A program made the translations under genes and the position numbers. Of a DNA stretch of 64,000 bases, positions 1 through 8,173 are shown in pieces (the stretch's first letter is position 1; each line of letters begins with the position of its first letter). Location of the stretch: contig JAVKBW010000087.1 of NCBI GenBank assembly GCA_040222995.1, positions 124,001 to 188,000 on the forward strand, in the 5' to 3' direction. Origin of the DNA: JAVKBW01 sp040222995. GTDB taxonomy: Bacteria > Pseudomonadota > Alphaproteobacteria > UBA8366 > Aestuariispiraceae. Below the pieces are notes generated by a model that saw only the letters and a program-made list of their open reading frames with translations, had not been told where the DNA came from and made no database searches.

Positions 1-631
1 TTGCGCCCGGGAAACTTTCATGTTTCGTATAAGTCGACAGGGTCACAAGGCAGTTCATCTGCGCGCCGATGGCCGCCCGTAGCCCGATGGCGCTGTCCTC
101 GACCACAAGGCACTTTGCAGGGTCGAGTCCCAAAGTATCCTGCGCAAGCAGATAGACGGCCGGGTCCGGTTTTTTCGCCGATACCATGTCGCCGGCAAAA
201 ACCGGCATATGCTTCGCGCGGTCCGGTCCCAGCAGCACGTCGACGATTTTCTGCACCGCCTTTTCGTTCGATGTCGAACAGACGGCAATCTTGTAGCCGT
301 CCCCAAGGGCGGCGTCAACCTTGGTGGCGACACCAGGCCTGAGCGGCAACGCACCGGATTCAATCAGTTCCATGAAGATCGCGGTCTTGCATTTGTGAAG
401 CTCAAGGATCAGGGCGTCGCGTTCGCCTTCCGGAACCGGCCAGCCGGTTTCATCGAAATGAACCCGCATCCGTTCCTTGCCGCCGGCCGTGCCCAGCAGC
501 ACACCGTACCGGTTTTCCGACCATTCCGTATCCAGACCCATTTCGGCGAAGGCCTGGTTGAACGCCACCCGGTGACCGTCACGCTCGGTATCAACCAGAA
601 CGCCGTCGCAATCGAATATCAATGCCTGCAC
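1..631 (-). CDS. cbbY: HAD-superfamily phosphatase, CbbY-like (3' end cut by the window edge)
   Basis: This is the last visible gene of the leftward operon and its C-terminus lies beyond position 1. I read a GTG start at 631, eleven bases after the aldolase stop and preceded by GGAAA. The protein opens with the HAD motif I DCDGVLVDTE and goes on to motif II STSN, the conserved lysine in SAKKPDP and motif IV VEDSAIGL, then YTKHESFPGA. The GGKER stretch and the late YTxHExFxGA stretch resemble CbbY, the phosphatase that removes xylulose-1,5-bisphosphate and similar sugar bisphosphates. Next to an aldolase and a transaldolase, a role in clearing or dephosphorylating a sugar phosphate is reasonable. 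The exact substrate is inferred. It could instead be a beta-phosphoglucomutase-like enzyme. Confidence 0.82.
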   Translation of the reverse strand, partial: MQALIFDCDGVLVDTERDGHRVAFNQAFAEMGLDTEWSENRYGVLLGTAGGKERMRVHFDETGWPVPEGERDALILELHKCKTAIFMELIESGALPLRPGVATKVDAALGDGYKIAVCSTSNEKAVQKIVDVLLGPDRAKHMPVFAGDMVSAKKPDPAVYLLAQDTLGLDPAKCLVVEDSAIGLRAAIGAQMNCLVTLSTYTKHESFPGA

Positions 632-642
632 AGCCTGTTTCC

Positions 643-1524
643 TCAACGGGCGCTGGCGTCGATGCCGGCGGCTTTACCCTTCGATCCGAACTGTCCGATG
701 ACATCGTGGACGTCGGCTTTCATCGCCTCGTACTGGGCGTTGATATAAGGGATCGGTTCGTTGTTATTCGGTTCGGCTTCGCGCAGTTTCGTGAAACCTT
801 CGATGAACTGCTTCTTGTGCATGGTCGAAATGTTGACCTTGGCGCAACCGGACGCGATGCAGCGGCTGAACTGTTCCTGGGTCAGACCGGTGCCGCCATG
901 CAGGGCGATGGGGATGTCGACCAGAGAGGTGATTTTCTCCAGGCGGTCATAGGCAATTTTCGGCTCGCCCTTGTAGAATCCGTGGGCGGTGCCGATGGCC
1001 GGTGCGAACGCCCCCAGTTCCGGCATTTCCTTACAGAAGGCGATGCATTCATCGACATTGGCGAGGATGGCCGCATCCTCCGCGACGAACTTGTCGTCCT
1101 CGGTGCCGCCTATTGCGCCGATTTCCGCCTCAAGGCCGATCCCGGCCGCGCGAGACAGATCATACGCCTCGCGTGTCGCCTTGACGTTTTCATCGAAGGG
1201 CAGGGCGGAACCGTCGAACATCACCGATGTCCAGCCGCCGTCGATGCAGGCGCGAATAACATCAAGGTCCTTGCAGTGATCGAGATGCAGGGCGACCGGC
1301 ACATCGACACTGGCAGCCAGCGCGTGGATCCAGGAGCCGACAATCGGCGCACCCCATAGCTTCACTGATTTCACCGACACCTGAACGATAATCGGGGCAT
1401 CCAACTCCTGCGCGCCGTCGACGATTGCGCGGGCGCTGTTGTAGTCGATCATGTTGAAGGCGGCGATGCCGTATCTTTCAGCCTGCGCCGTTTTCAGCAT
1501 CGGTTTCATATAGGCTAGTGGCAT
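643..1524 (-). CDS. Class II fructose/ketose-bisphosphate aldolase
   Basis: A 293-residue protein of normal length for zinc-dependent class II aldolases, which cleave ketose-1,6-bisphosphates or ketose-1-phosphates to dihydroxyacetone phosphate plus an aldehyde. The HLDH motif is at residues 80-83 (catalytic Asp and zinc His), followed by EAEIGAIGG, GTAHGFYKG, LHGGTGL (another zinc His) and KVNIST (phosphate binding). The start at 1524 has AGGGAAA at good spacing. It follows the E3 gene and precedes the HAD gene in the same direction, so it belongs to the leftward operon. Whether it acts on fructose-bisphosphate, tagatose-bisphosphate or another ketose phosphate made by the FGGY kinase of the opposite operon cannot be told from sequence. 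Fold assignment is secure; substrate is not. Confidence 0.9.
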   Translation of the reverse strand: MPLAYMKPMLKTAQAERYGIAAFNMIDYNSARAIVDGAQELDAPIIVQVSVKSVKLWGAPIVGSWIHALAASVDVPVALHLDHCKDLDVIRACIDGGWTSVMFDGSALPFDENVKATREAYDLSRAAGIGLEAEIGAIGGTEDDKFVAEDAAILANVDECIAFCKEMPELGAFAPAIGTAHGFYKGEPKIAYDRLEKITSLVDIPIALHGGTGLTQEQFSRCIASGCAKVNISTMHKKQFIEGFTKLREAEPNNNEPIPYINAQYEAMKADVHDVIGQFGSKGKAAGIDASAR

Positions 1525-1581
1525 TGTGTGTTTTCCCTGCTTTCCATCATCGGTACGGTGATGCGCCGATTGTCACATGGA

Positions 1582-2982
1582 TCAGATGTGAATGGCGCGA
1601 TCATACGCTTCCAGTACGGATTCGTGCATCATTTCGCTCAGTGTCGGGTGCGGGAAGACCGTTTCGATCAGCTCTTCCTCGGTTGTTTCCAGGGTCCGCC
1701 CGACGACATAACCCTGAATAAGCTCGGTGACTTCCGCGCCGACCATATGCGCGCCCAGCAATTCGCCGCTCTCGGCATCGAAGACGGTCTTTACCATGCC
1801 TTCGGACTCGCCGAGCGCGATCGCCTTTCCATTGCCGATAAACGGGAAACGGCCGACTTTCAGCTTATGGCCCTTTTCCTTTGCGGCGGCTTCCGTAAGG
1901 CCGACACTGGCGATCTGCGGATGACAATAGGTGCAGCCTGCGATGGAGTCCGGGCGAACCGGATGCACGTCGCTTTTCCCGGCGATCAGCTCTGCGACCA
2001 TGACGCCTTCGTGACTGGCCTTGTGCGCAAGCCATGGTGCGCCGGCCAGGTCGCCGATGGCATAGATGCCGTCAACGCTCGTTCGACAGTAGGGATCGGT
2101 GATCACATGGGTTTTTTCGACTTTGATGCCGAGAGCCTCAAGACCCAGGCCTTCGGTGTTCCCGACAATCCCGACGGCGGAAATGACCGTATCGAAAGTA
2201 TGTTTTCCCGTCTTGCCGCCGGTTTCGATATGCGCGGTTACACTGTTCTTCCCGCGGTCGAGTTTCTTCACCGTGGCTTTCTCTATGATCGTCATGCCCT
2301 GCTTCGTGAATTGCTTCTTGGCAAAGGCGCTGATCTCGGCATCCTCGACCGGCAGGATGCGATCCATCACCTCGACAACGGTCGTCTTCGCGCCGAGTGT
2401 GTTGTAGAAGCTGGCGAATTCGACCCCGATTGCGCCCGAACCGATGACCAGAAGGTCTTTCGGCATCCGGTTAGGCGCCAAGGCATCCTTGTAGGTCCAG
2501 ACCAGATTGCTGTCGCTCTCCAGGCCGGGCAATTCGCGTGCCCGCGCGCCGGTCGCCAGAACGATGTTTTTGGCGGAAAGGTCCTGCTTTCCGTCCTTCG
2601 TTTTAACCTGCACCTTGCCCTTGCCGGTTACAGTGGCTTCGCCGACGACCGTCTCGATCTTGTTCTTCTTCATCAGATGGGCGATGCCGCCTGAAAGCTG
2701 ATTCGCGATGTCGCGAGACCGTTTTACCACAGCATCAAGATCATAGCCGAAGCCCTTGGTCGTCAAACCGTAGTCACCGGCCCGCTGCATCAGATGAAAC
2801 ACTTCGGCCGACCGCAGCATCGCCTTGGTCGGAATGCAGCCCCAGTTCAGGCAGATGCCGCCCATATGCGTGCGTTCGACGATGACGGTTTTCAGGCCCA
2901 GTTGAGCCGCCCGGATCGCCGCGACATAGCCGCCGGGTCCGGCGCCAATAACGATGAGGTCGAACGTATTGGTTTTCGTCAC
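1582..2982 (-). CDS. lpdA: Dihydrolipoyl dehydrogenase (E3 of a 2-oxoacid dehydrogenase complex)
   Basis: About 466 residues. E3 reoxidises the dihydrolipoyl groups of E2 and reduces NAD. The N-terminus DLIVIGAGPGGYVAAIRAAQ is the FAD dinucleotide fold; the redox disulfide is in GICLNWGCIPTKA; a second GxGxxG (VIGSGAIGVEFA) binds NAD; the C-terminal FPHPTLSE carries the His-Glu active-site pair of the partner subunit. I chose the GTG at 2982, with GAGAGG upstream, because the longer frame adds about 69 unrelated arginine-rich residues. It lies 38 bases after E2 in the operon E1 alpha, E1 beta, transaldolase, E2, E3, aldolase, phosphatase, so this E3 probably serves the local complex rather than being the housekeeping copy. 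Confidence 0.93.
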   Translation of the reverse strand: MTKTNTFDLIVIGAGPGGYVAAIRAAQLGLKTVIVERTHMGGICLNWGCIPTKAMLRSAEVFHLMQRAGDYGLTTKGFGYDLDAVVKRSRDIANQLSGGIAHLMKKNKIETVVGEATVTGKGKVQVKTKDGKQDLSAKNIVLATGARARELPGLESDSNLVWTYKDALAPNRMPKDLLVIGSGAIGVEFASFYNTLGAKTTVVEVMDRILPVEDAEISAFAKKQFTKQGMTIIEKATVKKLDRGKNSVTAHIETGGKTGKHTFDTVISAVGIVGNTEGLGLEALGIKVEKTHVITDPYCRTSVDGIYAIGDLAGAPWLAHKASHEGVMVAELIAGKSDVHPVRPDSIAGCTYCHPQIASVGLTEAAAKEKGHKLKVGRFPFIGNGKAIALGESEGMVKTVFDAESGELLGAHMVGAEVTELIQGYVVGRTLETTEEELIETVFPHPTLSEMMHESVLEAYDRAIHI

Positions 2983-3020
2983 TTGTAGGCCTCTCGCAAC
3001 CGTTGTTGAAACGCCAACCG

Positions 3021-4292
3021 TCAGGATGCCGGCGTCGGCGCCGGATCCGCGAACATGGCGTAGGTGCTGATCGTCTCGCCCAGCGCCTGCAGGAACTGTG
3101 CGCCGTAAGCGCCGTCCACCGCGCGGTGATCGCCGGACAACGTCAGGGTCATGATATCGCGCATCTGGATGCCGCCTCGATGTTCGCACACAGCCCGCTT
3201 GATCGGACCGACGCCCAGAATGCCGGCTTCCGGCGGATTGATGATCGGCTGCACTTCGACGCCGAACATGCCCAGATTGGAAATCGAGAACGTTCCGGGT
3301 GCGACAGACTTCTGCATGCCGCGCCGTGCGGCGGCGGCATAGTCGCGGATCGTTTCGGAAATCTCGACGACGCTGCGATACGGCGTGTTCTCGATAACCG
3401 GAACCACCAGACCGTTGTCGACCGACACCGCGACGCCGACATTGACGCTGCCCTTCAGGACAACCTTGTCGGTACCGACATGCGCGTTCATGCGCGGGTA
3501 TTCCAGCAGGGTCAGGGCCGTCGCATGGACGATCACATCGTTGAAGGAAACCTTTTCGCCGCCCATGTCGAGATGCGCCTGACGGCGAATCAGAAGGTCG
3601 GTCACATCGACTTCACTACGCAGATAGAAATGCGGGATGGTCTGTTTCGACAGCAACAGACGATCCGCGATCACCTGACGCATTCTGTTGAAGGGTTCCT
3701 CGCGGTCCTCCGGCTGCTGCATCGGCAGCGTAGCCGGGGCAGGGCGGGCCGCAGGAGCGCCGGCAGCCGGCGCGGACGCCGCAGCGCCGGAAGCGACTGC
3801 CGCTTCAATATCGCGCTTCACAACCGCGCCTTTCGGACCGGTGCCGGTAACCTTGCCGATATCGAGGCTGTGTTTCTGCGCCAGCCGTCGGGCCAGTGGC
3901 GAAGATGATTTACCGGATTTTTTCGCTCCCGTATCCGCGGTTGCAGGTGTCGGCGCGGTTTTCTCGGGTTCGGTTGCTTTTTCCGGTGCGTCGGCCGGTT
4001 TGGAATCGTTGGCGGCGGGCGCCGGCTTTTCTTCTGCCTCGCCCGTTTCATCGCCTGCGCCGTCCAGGTAGAGGATGGGCTCAAGCACGGTGGCGAGATC
4101 CCCTTCCTTGTACAGCAGTTCTGTGACGGTACCGTCTTCGAAGGCCTCGACCTCGAAGCTGGCTTTTTCGGATTCGACCAGGGCGACGATATCGCCCTTC
4201 TTTACCGGGTCCCCGATTTTCACGTTCCATTCGACCAGCACACCTTCGGTGAGGTCCTGACCGACTTGCGGCATCAATACTGATTTGGCCAT
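3021..4292 (-). CDS. Dihydrolipoamide acyltransferase (E2 of a 2-oxoacid dehydrogenase complex)
   Basis: 423 residues with one lipoyl domain (lipoyl Lys43 in SEKASFEVEA), a long Ala/Pro/Lys/Glu linker at about 80-125, a peripheral subunit-binding domain (SSSPLARRLAQKHSLDIGKV onward) and a C-terminal catalytic domain ending in the active-site GDHRAVDG. This is the standard architecture of a short E2 carrying a single lipoyl domain, as in acetoin and branched-chain type complexes and some pyruvate complexes. The ATG at 4292 has a strong GAGGAG ribosome site. It is separated from the E1 genes by a transaldolase-family gene, which is unusual. Substrate choice (pyruvate, acetoin, branched-chain or another 2-oxoacid) is set by E1 and is not evident here. 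Confidence 0.93.
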   Translation of the reverse strand: MAKSVLMPQVGQDLTEGVLVEWNVKIGDPVKKGDIVALVESEKASFEVEAFEDGTVTELLYKEGDLATVLEPILYLDGAGDETGEAEEKPAPAANDSKPADAPEKATEPEKTAPTPATADTGAKKSGKSSSPLARRLAQKHSLDIGKVTGTGPKGAVVKRDIEAAVASGAAASAPAAGAPAARPAPATLPMQQPEDREEPFNRMRQVIADRLLLSKQTIPHFYLRSEVDVTDLLIRRQAHLDMGGEKVSFNDVIVHATALTLLEYPRMNAHVGTDKVVLKGSVNVGVAVSVDNGLVVPVIENTPYRSVVEISETIRDYAAAARRGMQKSVAPGTFSISNLGMFGVEVQPIINPPEAGILGVGPIKRAVCEHRGGIQMRDIMTLTLSGDHRAVDGAYGAQFLQALGETISTYAMFADPAPTPAS

Positions 4293-4305
4293 CGTTCAGT
4301 TCTCC

Positions 4306-5526
4306 TCAGACAGCGATCGTCAAGGTGTTCGCATAGGTTTGTTCAACGAAGTCGATGGTCTTCCGGGTTGCCTGCGCGAATTCGGCCGCTGTGGCGACAA
4401 ACGCGCCGAAGTAGCTGAATTCCTCTGGCTCCATACCGTCGAATTCGTAGGCTTTCCGGAAATATGGAATTTCCAGCAGTTTGGAGAGGCTTTCGTCCGA
4501 AATGTCTTCGTTGATCGCATTCGGATCGAAGTCTTCAAGCCGGTCCTCGACTTCCATCAGCCCCGCGATATAGCTCGGTGGGCAGGTATAGACGAAGTCG
4601 CCGCCGGCCAGTTTCTGGATATGCCAGCTTGATGCCGTGCCGGTCGTTTCATCCTTTTTCACCCGCATCGAACACATCAGCATTTTCGACGGGTGATCGT
4701 TTTCCTGGATGTACCGGTGAGCGCGCTTCATCACGGCGATTTCGCCAAGCTGAATTTCTTCCGGTGTCAGGTCGATATCGCGCATTTTTGCTTGGTAGGC
4801 CAGATCGCCCAGGCTGCCCAGGCGAGCCGACATATGGGTGATGACAGATCGCCAGTTCGACAGATCGACATTGTTCTTGCGGGCGGTTTCCAGACCGCGC
4901 GACACGGCGTTCATGCAGGCCATGTATTGCGGCACCGTGAACGATGTCGTGTTGTTCGTCGAAATGCCGTTGGCCGTGAGTTCCTCGATGATCTCGTAGC
5001 CTTCCTTCGACCCCGGAATCTTGACCATGATATTCGGGGCGATCTTCGAGATTTCGAAGGCCTGTTCACGCATTCGCTCTTTGTCGGTCACGAAGCGGGG
5101 GTCGACCTGTCCGGAAAGCAGTCCGTATTTGCCGCCTGACTTCCTGAATATTGGCAGCACCATCGCACAGCCCTGACGTACGGTTTCCAGATAGGTTTTC
5201 CAGTAGATTTCCTCGACCTCGGCGCGCGGGTTATCCGACATGATCTGCCGAATCTGCTCCGTCCAGTAGGTCGGGTTGTCCAGAATGGCCTGCAGGCTGA
5301 GCGGCGGGTTTGTCGTAACGCCTCTGATGCCGGCTTCGCCGGTATCGGCGACAGTCGAGGGATCGAACAGCCGGGTCAGTTGGCCCTGCCAGTCGGATTC
5401 CTTGCCGGCCGGCGCAGCAGCCAGGGCTTTTTTCGCCCAACTTTCATAGACAAGCGGCGAACTGTCCCACCAGACTTCGCATTCCGGATTCGTCGCCGCC
5501 AGTTTCTCCAGCACATGTAGTGACAT
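4306..5526 (-). CDS. Transaldolase-family protein, enlarged (about 406 residues)
   Basis: Transaldolases move a dihydroxyacetone unit between sugar phosphates through a Schiff-base lysine. The probable lysine is in NIMVKIPGSKEG, followed by ISTNNTTSF, a typical TIM-barrel transaldolase segment; an early TTNPPLS matches the TSNPT-like strand-loop. The length exceeds that of classical TalB (about 315) or TalC/Fsa (about 220), with an extra N-terminal part and a C-terminal part containing MKRAHRYIQ and the C-rich LMCSMRVKK. I chose the ATG at 5526 (GAAAGAGAG upstream), not an upstream frame that only overlaps E1 beta. It sits 32 bases after E1 beta and 13 before E2, inside a 2-oxoacid dehydrogenase operon. 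Family assignment is good; the reaction and acceptor are unknown. Confidence 0.8.
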   Translation of the reverse strand: MSLHVLEKLAATNPECEVWWDSSPLVYESWAKKALAAAPAGKESDWQGQLTRLFDPSTVADTGEAGIRGVTTNPPLSLQAILDNPTYWTEQIRQIMSDNPRAEVEEIYWKTYLETVRQGCAMVLPIFRKSGGKYGLLSGQVDPRFVTDKERMREQAFEISKIAPNIMVKIPGSKEGYEIIEELTANGISTNNTTSFTVPQYMACMNAVSRGLETARKNNVDLSNWRSVITHMSARLGSLGDLAYQAKMRDIDLTPEEIQLGEIAVMKRAHRYIQENDHPSKMLMCSMRVKKDETTGTASSWHIQKLAGGDFVYTCPPSYIAGLMEVEDRLEDFDPNAINEDISDESLSKLLEIPYFRKAYEFDGMEPEEFSYFGAFVATAAEFAQATRKTIDFVEQTYANTLTIAV

Positions 5527-5558
5527 TGATTGCTCTCTTTCCGAATTTCGACCGGCGA

Positions 5559-6542
5559 TCAGGCGTTTGCGACGCGCTTGATCGCGTCGACAATGTCGTC
5601 CTTCTGTGGAACGGAAGCCTGTTCCAGCGCCAGGTTGAAGGGTATCGGCGTATCCATGCCCGCAAGGATTTCCACCGGCGCATCGAGGTCGTAAAACGCC
5701 TCTTGCTGAATGATGGAACTGATATCGGACGCCACGCCGCCCCGCCGGACAGCTTCCTGAACGATCATGCAGCGATTGGTTTTCGCCACGGAATTCAGAA
5801 TGCATTCCTTGTCCATCGGCATCAGGGTTCTGAGGTCGATGACCTCGCAGGAGATGCCTTCCTTGGCGGCTTCTTCCGCCGCCTCAAGCGAACGAGGCAC
5901 CATGTTGGACCAGCAGATAAGGGTCAGGTCCGTGCCTTCGCGTTTTACATCGGCCTTGCCGAATTCGATGATGATTTCGCCTTCCGGCACGTGGCCCTTG
6001 GTCATGTAAAGGTGCTTGTGTTCAAGGAACATAACCGGGTCGGGCTGGCGCAGGGCGTATTTCAGAAGGCCTTTCGCGTCGACGGGCGTCGAGGGCATCA
6101 CGACGCGCAATCCGGGGATATGGTAAAAAAGTGCTTCCAGGCTCTGCGAATGCTGGGCGGCAACGCCGCCGCCTGTTCCGCCCTGTGTCCGCATGATGAA
6201 AGGCACCCGACCGTCACCGCCAGTCATCAGCCGGAACTTGGCCGCCTGGTTGACGATCTGGTCCATGCCCAGCATGGCGAAATCGATATAGAGAATTTCA
6301 ACGACGGGCCGGGCGCCGGCAATTGCCGCACCGACGCCGACGCCAATCATGCTTGCTTCAGAGATCGGCGTGTCGCGAACCCTGTTCTTGCCGAATTTCG
6401 CCAGCAGCCCTTCGGTAACCTTGTAGGAACCGCCGCGTTCCGCAATGCCTTCACCGATAATGAAGACGTCCGGGTTAATTTCCATTTCTTCGAAAAGGGC
6501 TTCGCGCAATGCGTCCCTGTACATGATTTCCCGGTCAGACAT
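5559..6542 (-). CDS. 2-Oxoacid dehydrogenase E1 component, beta subunit (transketolase-like)
   Basis: 327 residues, the standard size for the beta chain of alpha2-beta2 E1 enzymes of the pyruvate, acetoin and branched-chain type. It has MYRDALREALFEEM, the GEGIAERGGSYKVTEGL segment, DTPISEASMIGVGVGAAIAG (with the Glu that contacts thiamine diphosphate), and the C-terminal transketolase domain from about residue 195. The ATG at 6542 has a strong AGGAGG site. It is 59 bases after E1 alpha and clearly co-transcribed with it. The complex would decarboxylate a 2-oxoacid and hand the acyl group to the local E2. The neighbouring aldolase and transaldolase suggest that the acid is a sugar-derived compound, possibly just pyruvate; this is inference. 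Confidence 0.92.
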   Translation of the reverse strand: MSDREIMYRDALREALFEEMEINPDVFIIGEGIAERGGSYKVTEGLLAKFGKNRVRDTPISEASMIGVGVGAAIAGARPVVEILYIDFAMLGMDQIVNQAAKFRLMTGGDGRVPFIMRTQGGTGGGVAAQHSQSLEALFYHIPGLRVVMPSTPVDAKGLLKYALRQPDPVMFLEHKHLYMTKGHVPEGEIIIEFGKADVKREGTDLTLICWSNMVPRSLEAAEEAAKEGISCEVIDLRTLMPMDKECILNSVAKTNRCMIVQEAVRRGGVASDISSIIQQEAFYDLDAPVEILAGMDTPIPFNLALEQASVPQKDDIVDAIKRVANA

Positions 6543-6601
6543 GTTTTTCCTCCTGGTGCTTCCCCGAGCCTCTTGAAAGGGCTCTGTGGCCCGCCCGATT
6601 A

Positions 6602-7597
6602 TCAGTAACCGCTGACGAATTCCCGGAACTCATCGACGGTGATTTCTCCTGCGGTCTTCGCAGCCTCGACGGCATCGGCGAATTCTTTTTCAACAGCTTT
6701 TTCAATGGCGCGAACGGATTTCGCCGACATTTTCCCCATCGAGATCAGGTTGTCGCGGGCACGATCGACCGGATCGCGCTCCTTGTAGTACTTCATCCGG
6801 TCTTCCGGCATGTACTTCCCGGGGTCGTTCACATGGTGACCGCTGTGACGATAGGTTTTCGCCTCGATCAGAACCGGGCCCTTGCCCGCGCGGCACTTTC
6901 GCACAGCGTCGGTGACAGTCTCGTAAACCAGCAGGGAATCGTTTCCGTCAATCTGAACGCTGTGGACGCCTATGGCCTGACCGCGTTTGAAGAGATTGGT
7001 TTCACGGGTTGATTCCTCAATTGTTGTAGAAACGGCGTACTGGTTGTTTTCAATAATCAGAATGAAGTTCAGGTCCCAGATGGCCGCCAGGTTCAGCGCC
7101 TCCAGGAAAGTGCCGTTGTTGGTCGCGCCGTCGGTTGTGAATGTCACCGTCACCGCGTCAGACCCGCGCACCTGATTGGCCAGGGCCGCGCCGACGCCCA
7201 GCGGCGTGCCGGCGCCGACAATGCCGTTTGCGCCGAGGTTATTCTGCGTGATATCGGCGATGTGCATGGACCCGCCATATCCCTTGCAGTAACCGGTGCG
7301 CTTCTGAAGCAGTTCGGCAACCATCCTGTCGATCGAGGCGCCTCGCGCGATGCAGTGACCGTGTCCGCGGTGGGTGGAGGCTATGTAATCGCGATCTTCC
7401 AATGCCGCGCAGGCGCCGGTCGCGATGCCTTCCTGCCCGAGATAGGGATGGAAGTAACCCCGGATCAGCCCCTGACGGTAAAGTTTGATCCCTTCGCTTT
7501 CGAAGGTCCTGATTTTATAGGCCGTCGTGAACAGATCTTTTAAAAGCTCTTTCGGTGGTACGTTCTGGCGTTGCCGTGTGGCCGCTTTCTGGGTCAC
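6602..7597 (-). CDS. 2-Oxoacid dehydrogenase E1 component, alpha subunit (thiamine diphosphate-binding)
   Basis: About 331 residues. Visible features are GYFHPYLGQEGIATGACAAL, STHRGHGHCIARG, KGYGGSMHIAD, and the thiamine-diphosphate motif beginning with GATNNGTFLEALNLAA (GDG replaced by TDG before it, then NN at the end, as in many E1 alpha chains), plus ENNQYAVST. I place the start at the GTG at 7597 because AGGAGGAG lies just upstream; a TTG at 7615 would place that site inside the gene. This is the first gene of the leftward operon, transcribed away from the RpiR gene across a 576-base AT-rich region. It pairs with the E1 beta that follows. The acetoin-type chains are similar in size, so substrate cannot be fixed. 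Confidence 0.92.
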   Translation of the reverse strand: MTQKAATRQRQNVPPKELLKDLFTTAYKIRTFESEGIKLYRQGLIRGYFHPYLGQEGIATGACAALEDRDYIASTHRGHGHCIARGASIDRMVAELLQKRTGYCKGYGGSMHIADITQNNLGANGIVGAGTPLGVGAALANQVRGSDAVTVTFTTDGATNNGTFLEALNLAAIWDLNFILIIENNQYAVSTTIEESTRETNLFKRGQAIGVHSVQIDGNDSLLVYETVTDAVRKCRAGKGPVLIEAKTYRHSGHHVNDPGKYMPEDRMKYYKERDPVDRARDNLISMGKMSAKSVRAIEKAVEKEFADAVEAAKTAGEITVDEFREFVSGY

Positions 7598-8173
7598 GGT
7601 ACTCCTCCTCTTCAATCTTCAGTCGAGATTTGTTCCGACTGTTTGAGTGCGTAAGCTATATCATCAAACTCGATTATGTAAATAATTTCCAACAATATGG
7701 CGCCTTGAAACAAACGCCAAGCCAAAGTAGAAGTTAAGTGTATGAAAATATTACAAAAAAAATGAAAATTTTTGTAACGTCAGGAGGAGATTCGAGGCAT
7801 TTTAGCGCAAAAATAATTTGAATTCTGAAAATTATTATTCTTCGGGCGCCGCTGTCAGGGGAAAAAAAGGTCGAAAAAGCGTGATTATTACGTATTTGTG
7901 TATGCTCCGCGAAATTCCCTGAAATATTTTGACATATTTTGCGGGGGTGTAAATGCGTGCAGACCGGAAAACCTGCCAACCGCCTTAAGATGATGGTCCC
8001 TGCAAACCGCCGCCTTGCTGCGGTATCAATTTGGAAAAAACTTACAAAAGAAAAGATTCATGCTTATAGTGCCATCGGTTGCGGCATGCCTTCGGGATGG
8101 GGGATGGTAGCCAAAACCGGTACGATGAGACGGATGAAACGTCCGCCGCCTGCAGAAAAAGCCGACAGGGGAG
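7598..8173. promoter_or_regulatory. AT-rich divergent promoter region between the dehydrogenase operon and the RpiR gene
   Basis: A 576-base gap with no convincing gene. The stretch from about 7640 to 7960 is much richer in A and T than the neighbouring genes and includes runs of A, several TTGaxx- and TAtaxT-like hexamers, and one strong inverted repeat listed separately. It must carry the leftward promoter of the E1 alpha operon and probably the rightward promoter of the RpiR gene. Short open frames here have no ribosome site or recognisable sequence. Confidence 0.7.
7751..7777. repeat. Inverted repeat, 9-bp perfect arms with 9-base spacer, possible operator
   Basis: The arms are TTACAAAAA (7751-7759) and TTTTTGTAA (7769-7777), perfectly complementary, separated by nine bases. 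It lies about 150 bases upstream of the E1 alpha start and about 400 upstream of the RpiR gene. The position and symmetry suit a dimeric regulator. AT-rich DNA makes such repeats more likely by chance, so the operator role is inference. Confidence 0.4.

Noticed and set aside
2983..3189. N-terminal extension of the E3 frame
   Set aside because: The added residues are arginine-rich and overlap E2; the FAD motif begins directly after the GTG at 2982, which has its own ribosome site.
7597..7615. Longer start for E1 alpha at a TTG at 7615
   Set aside because: The strong AGGAGGAG site would then be inside the coding region, whereas it is properly spaced for the GTG at 7597.
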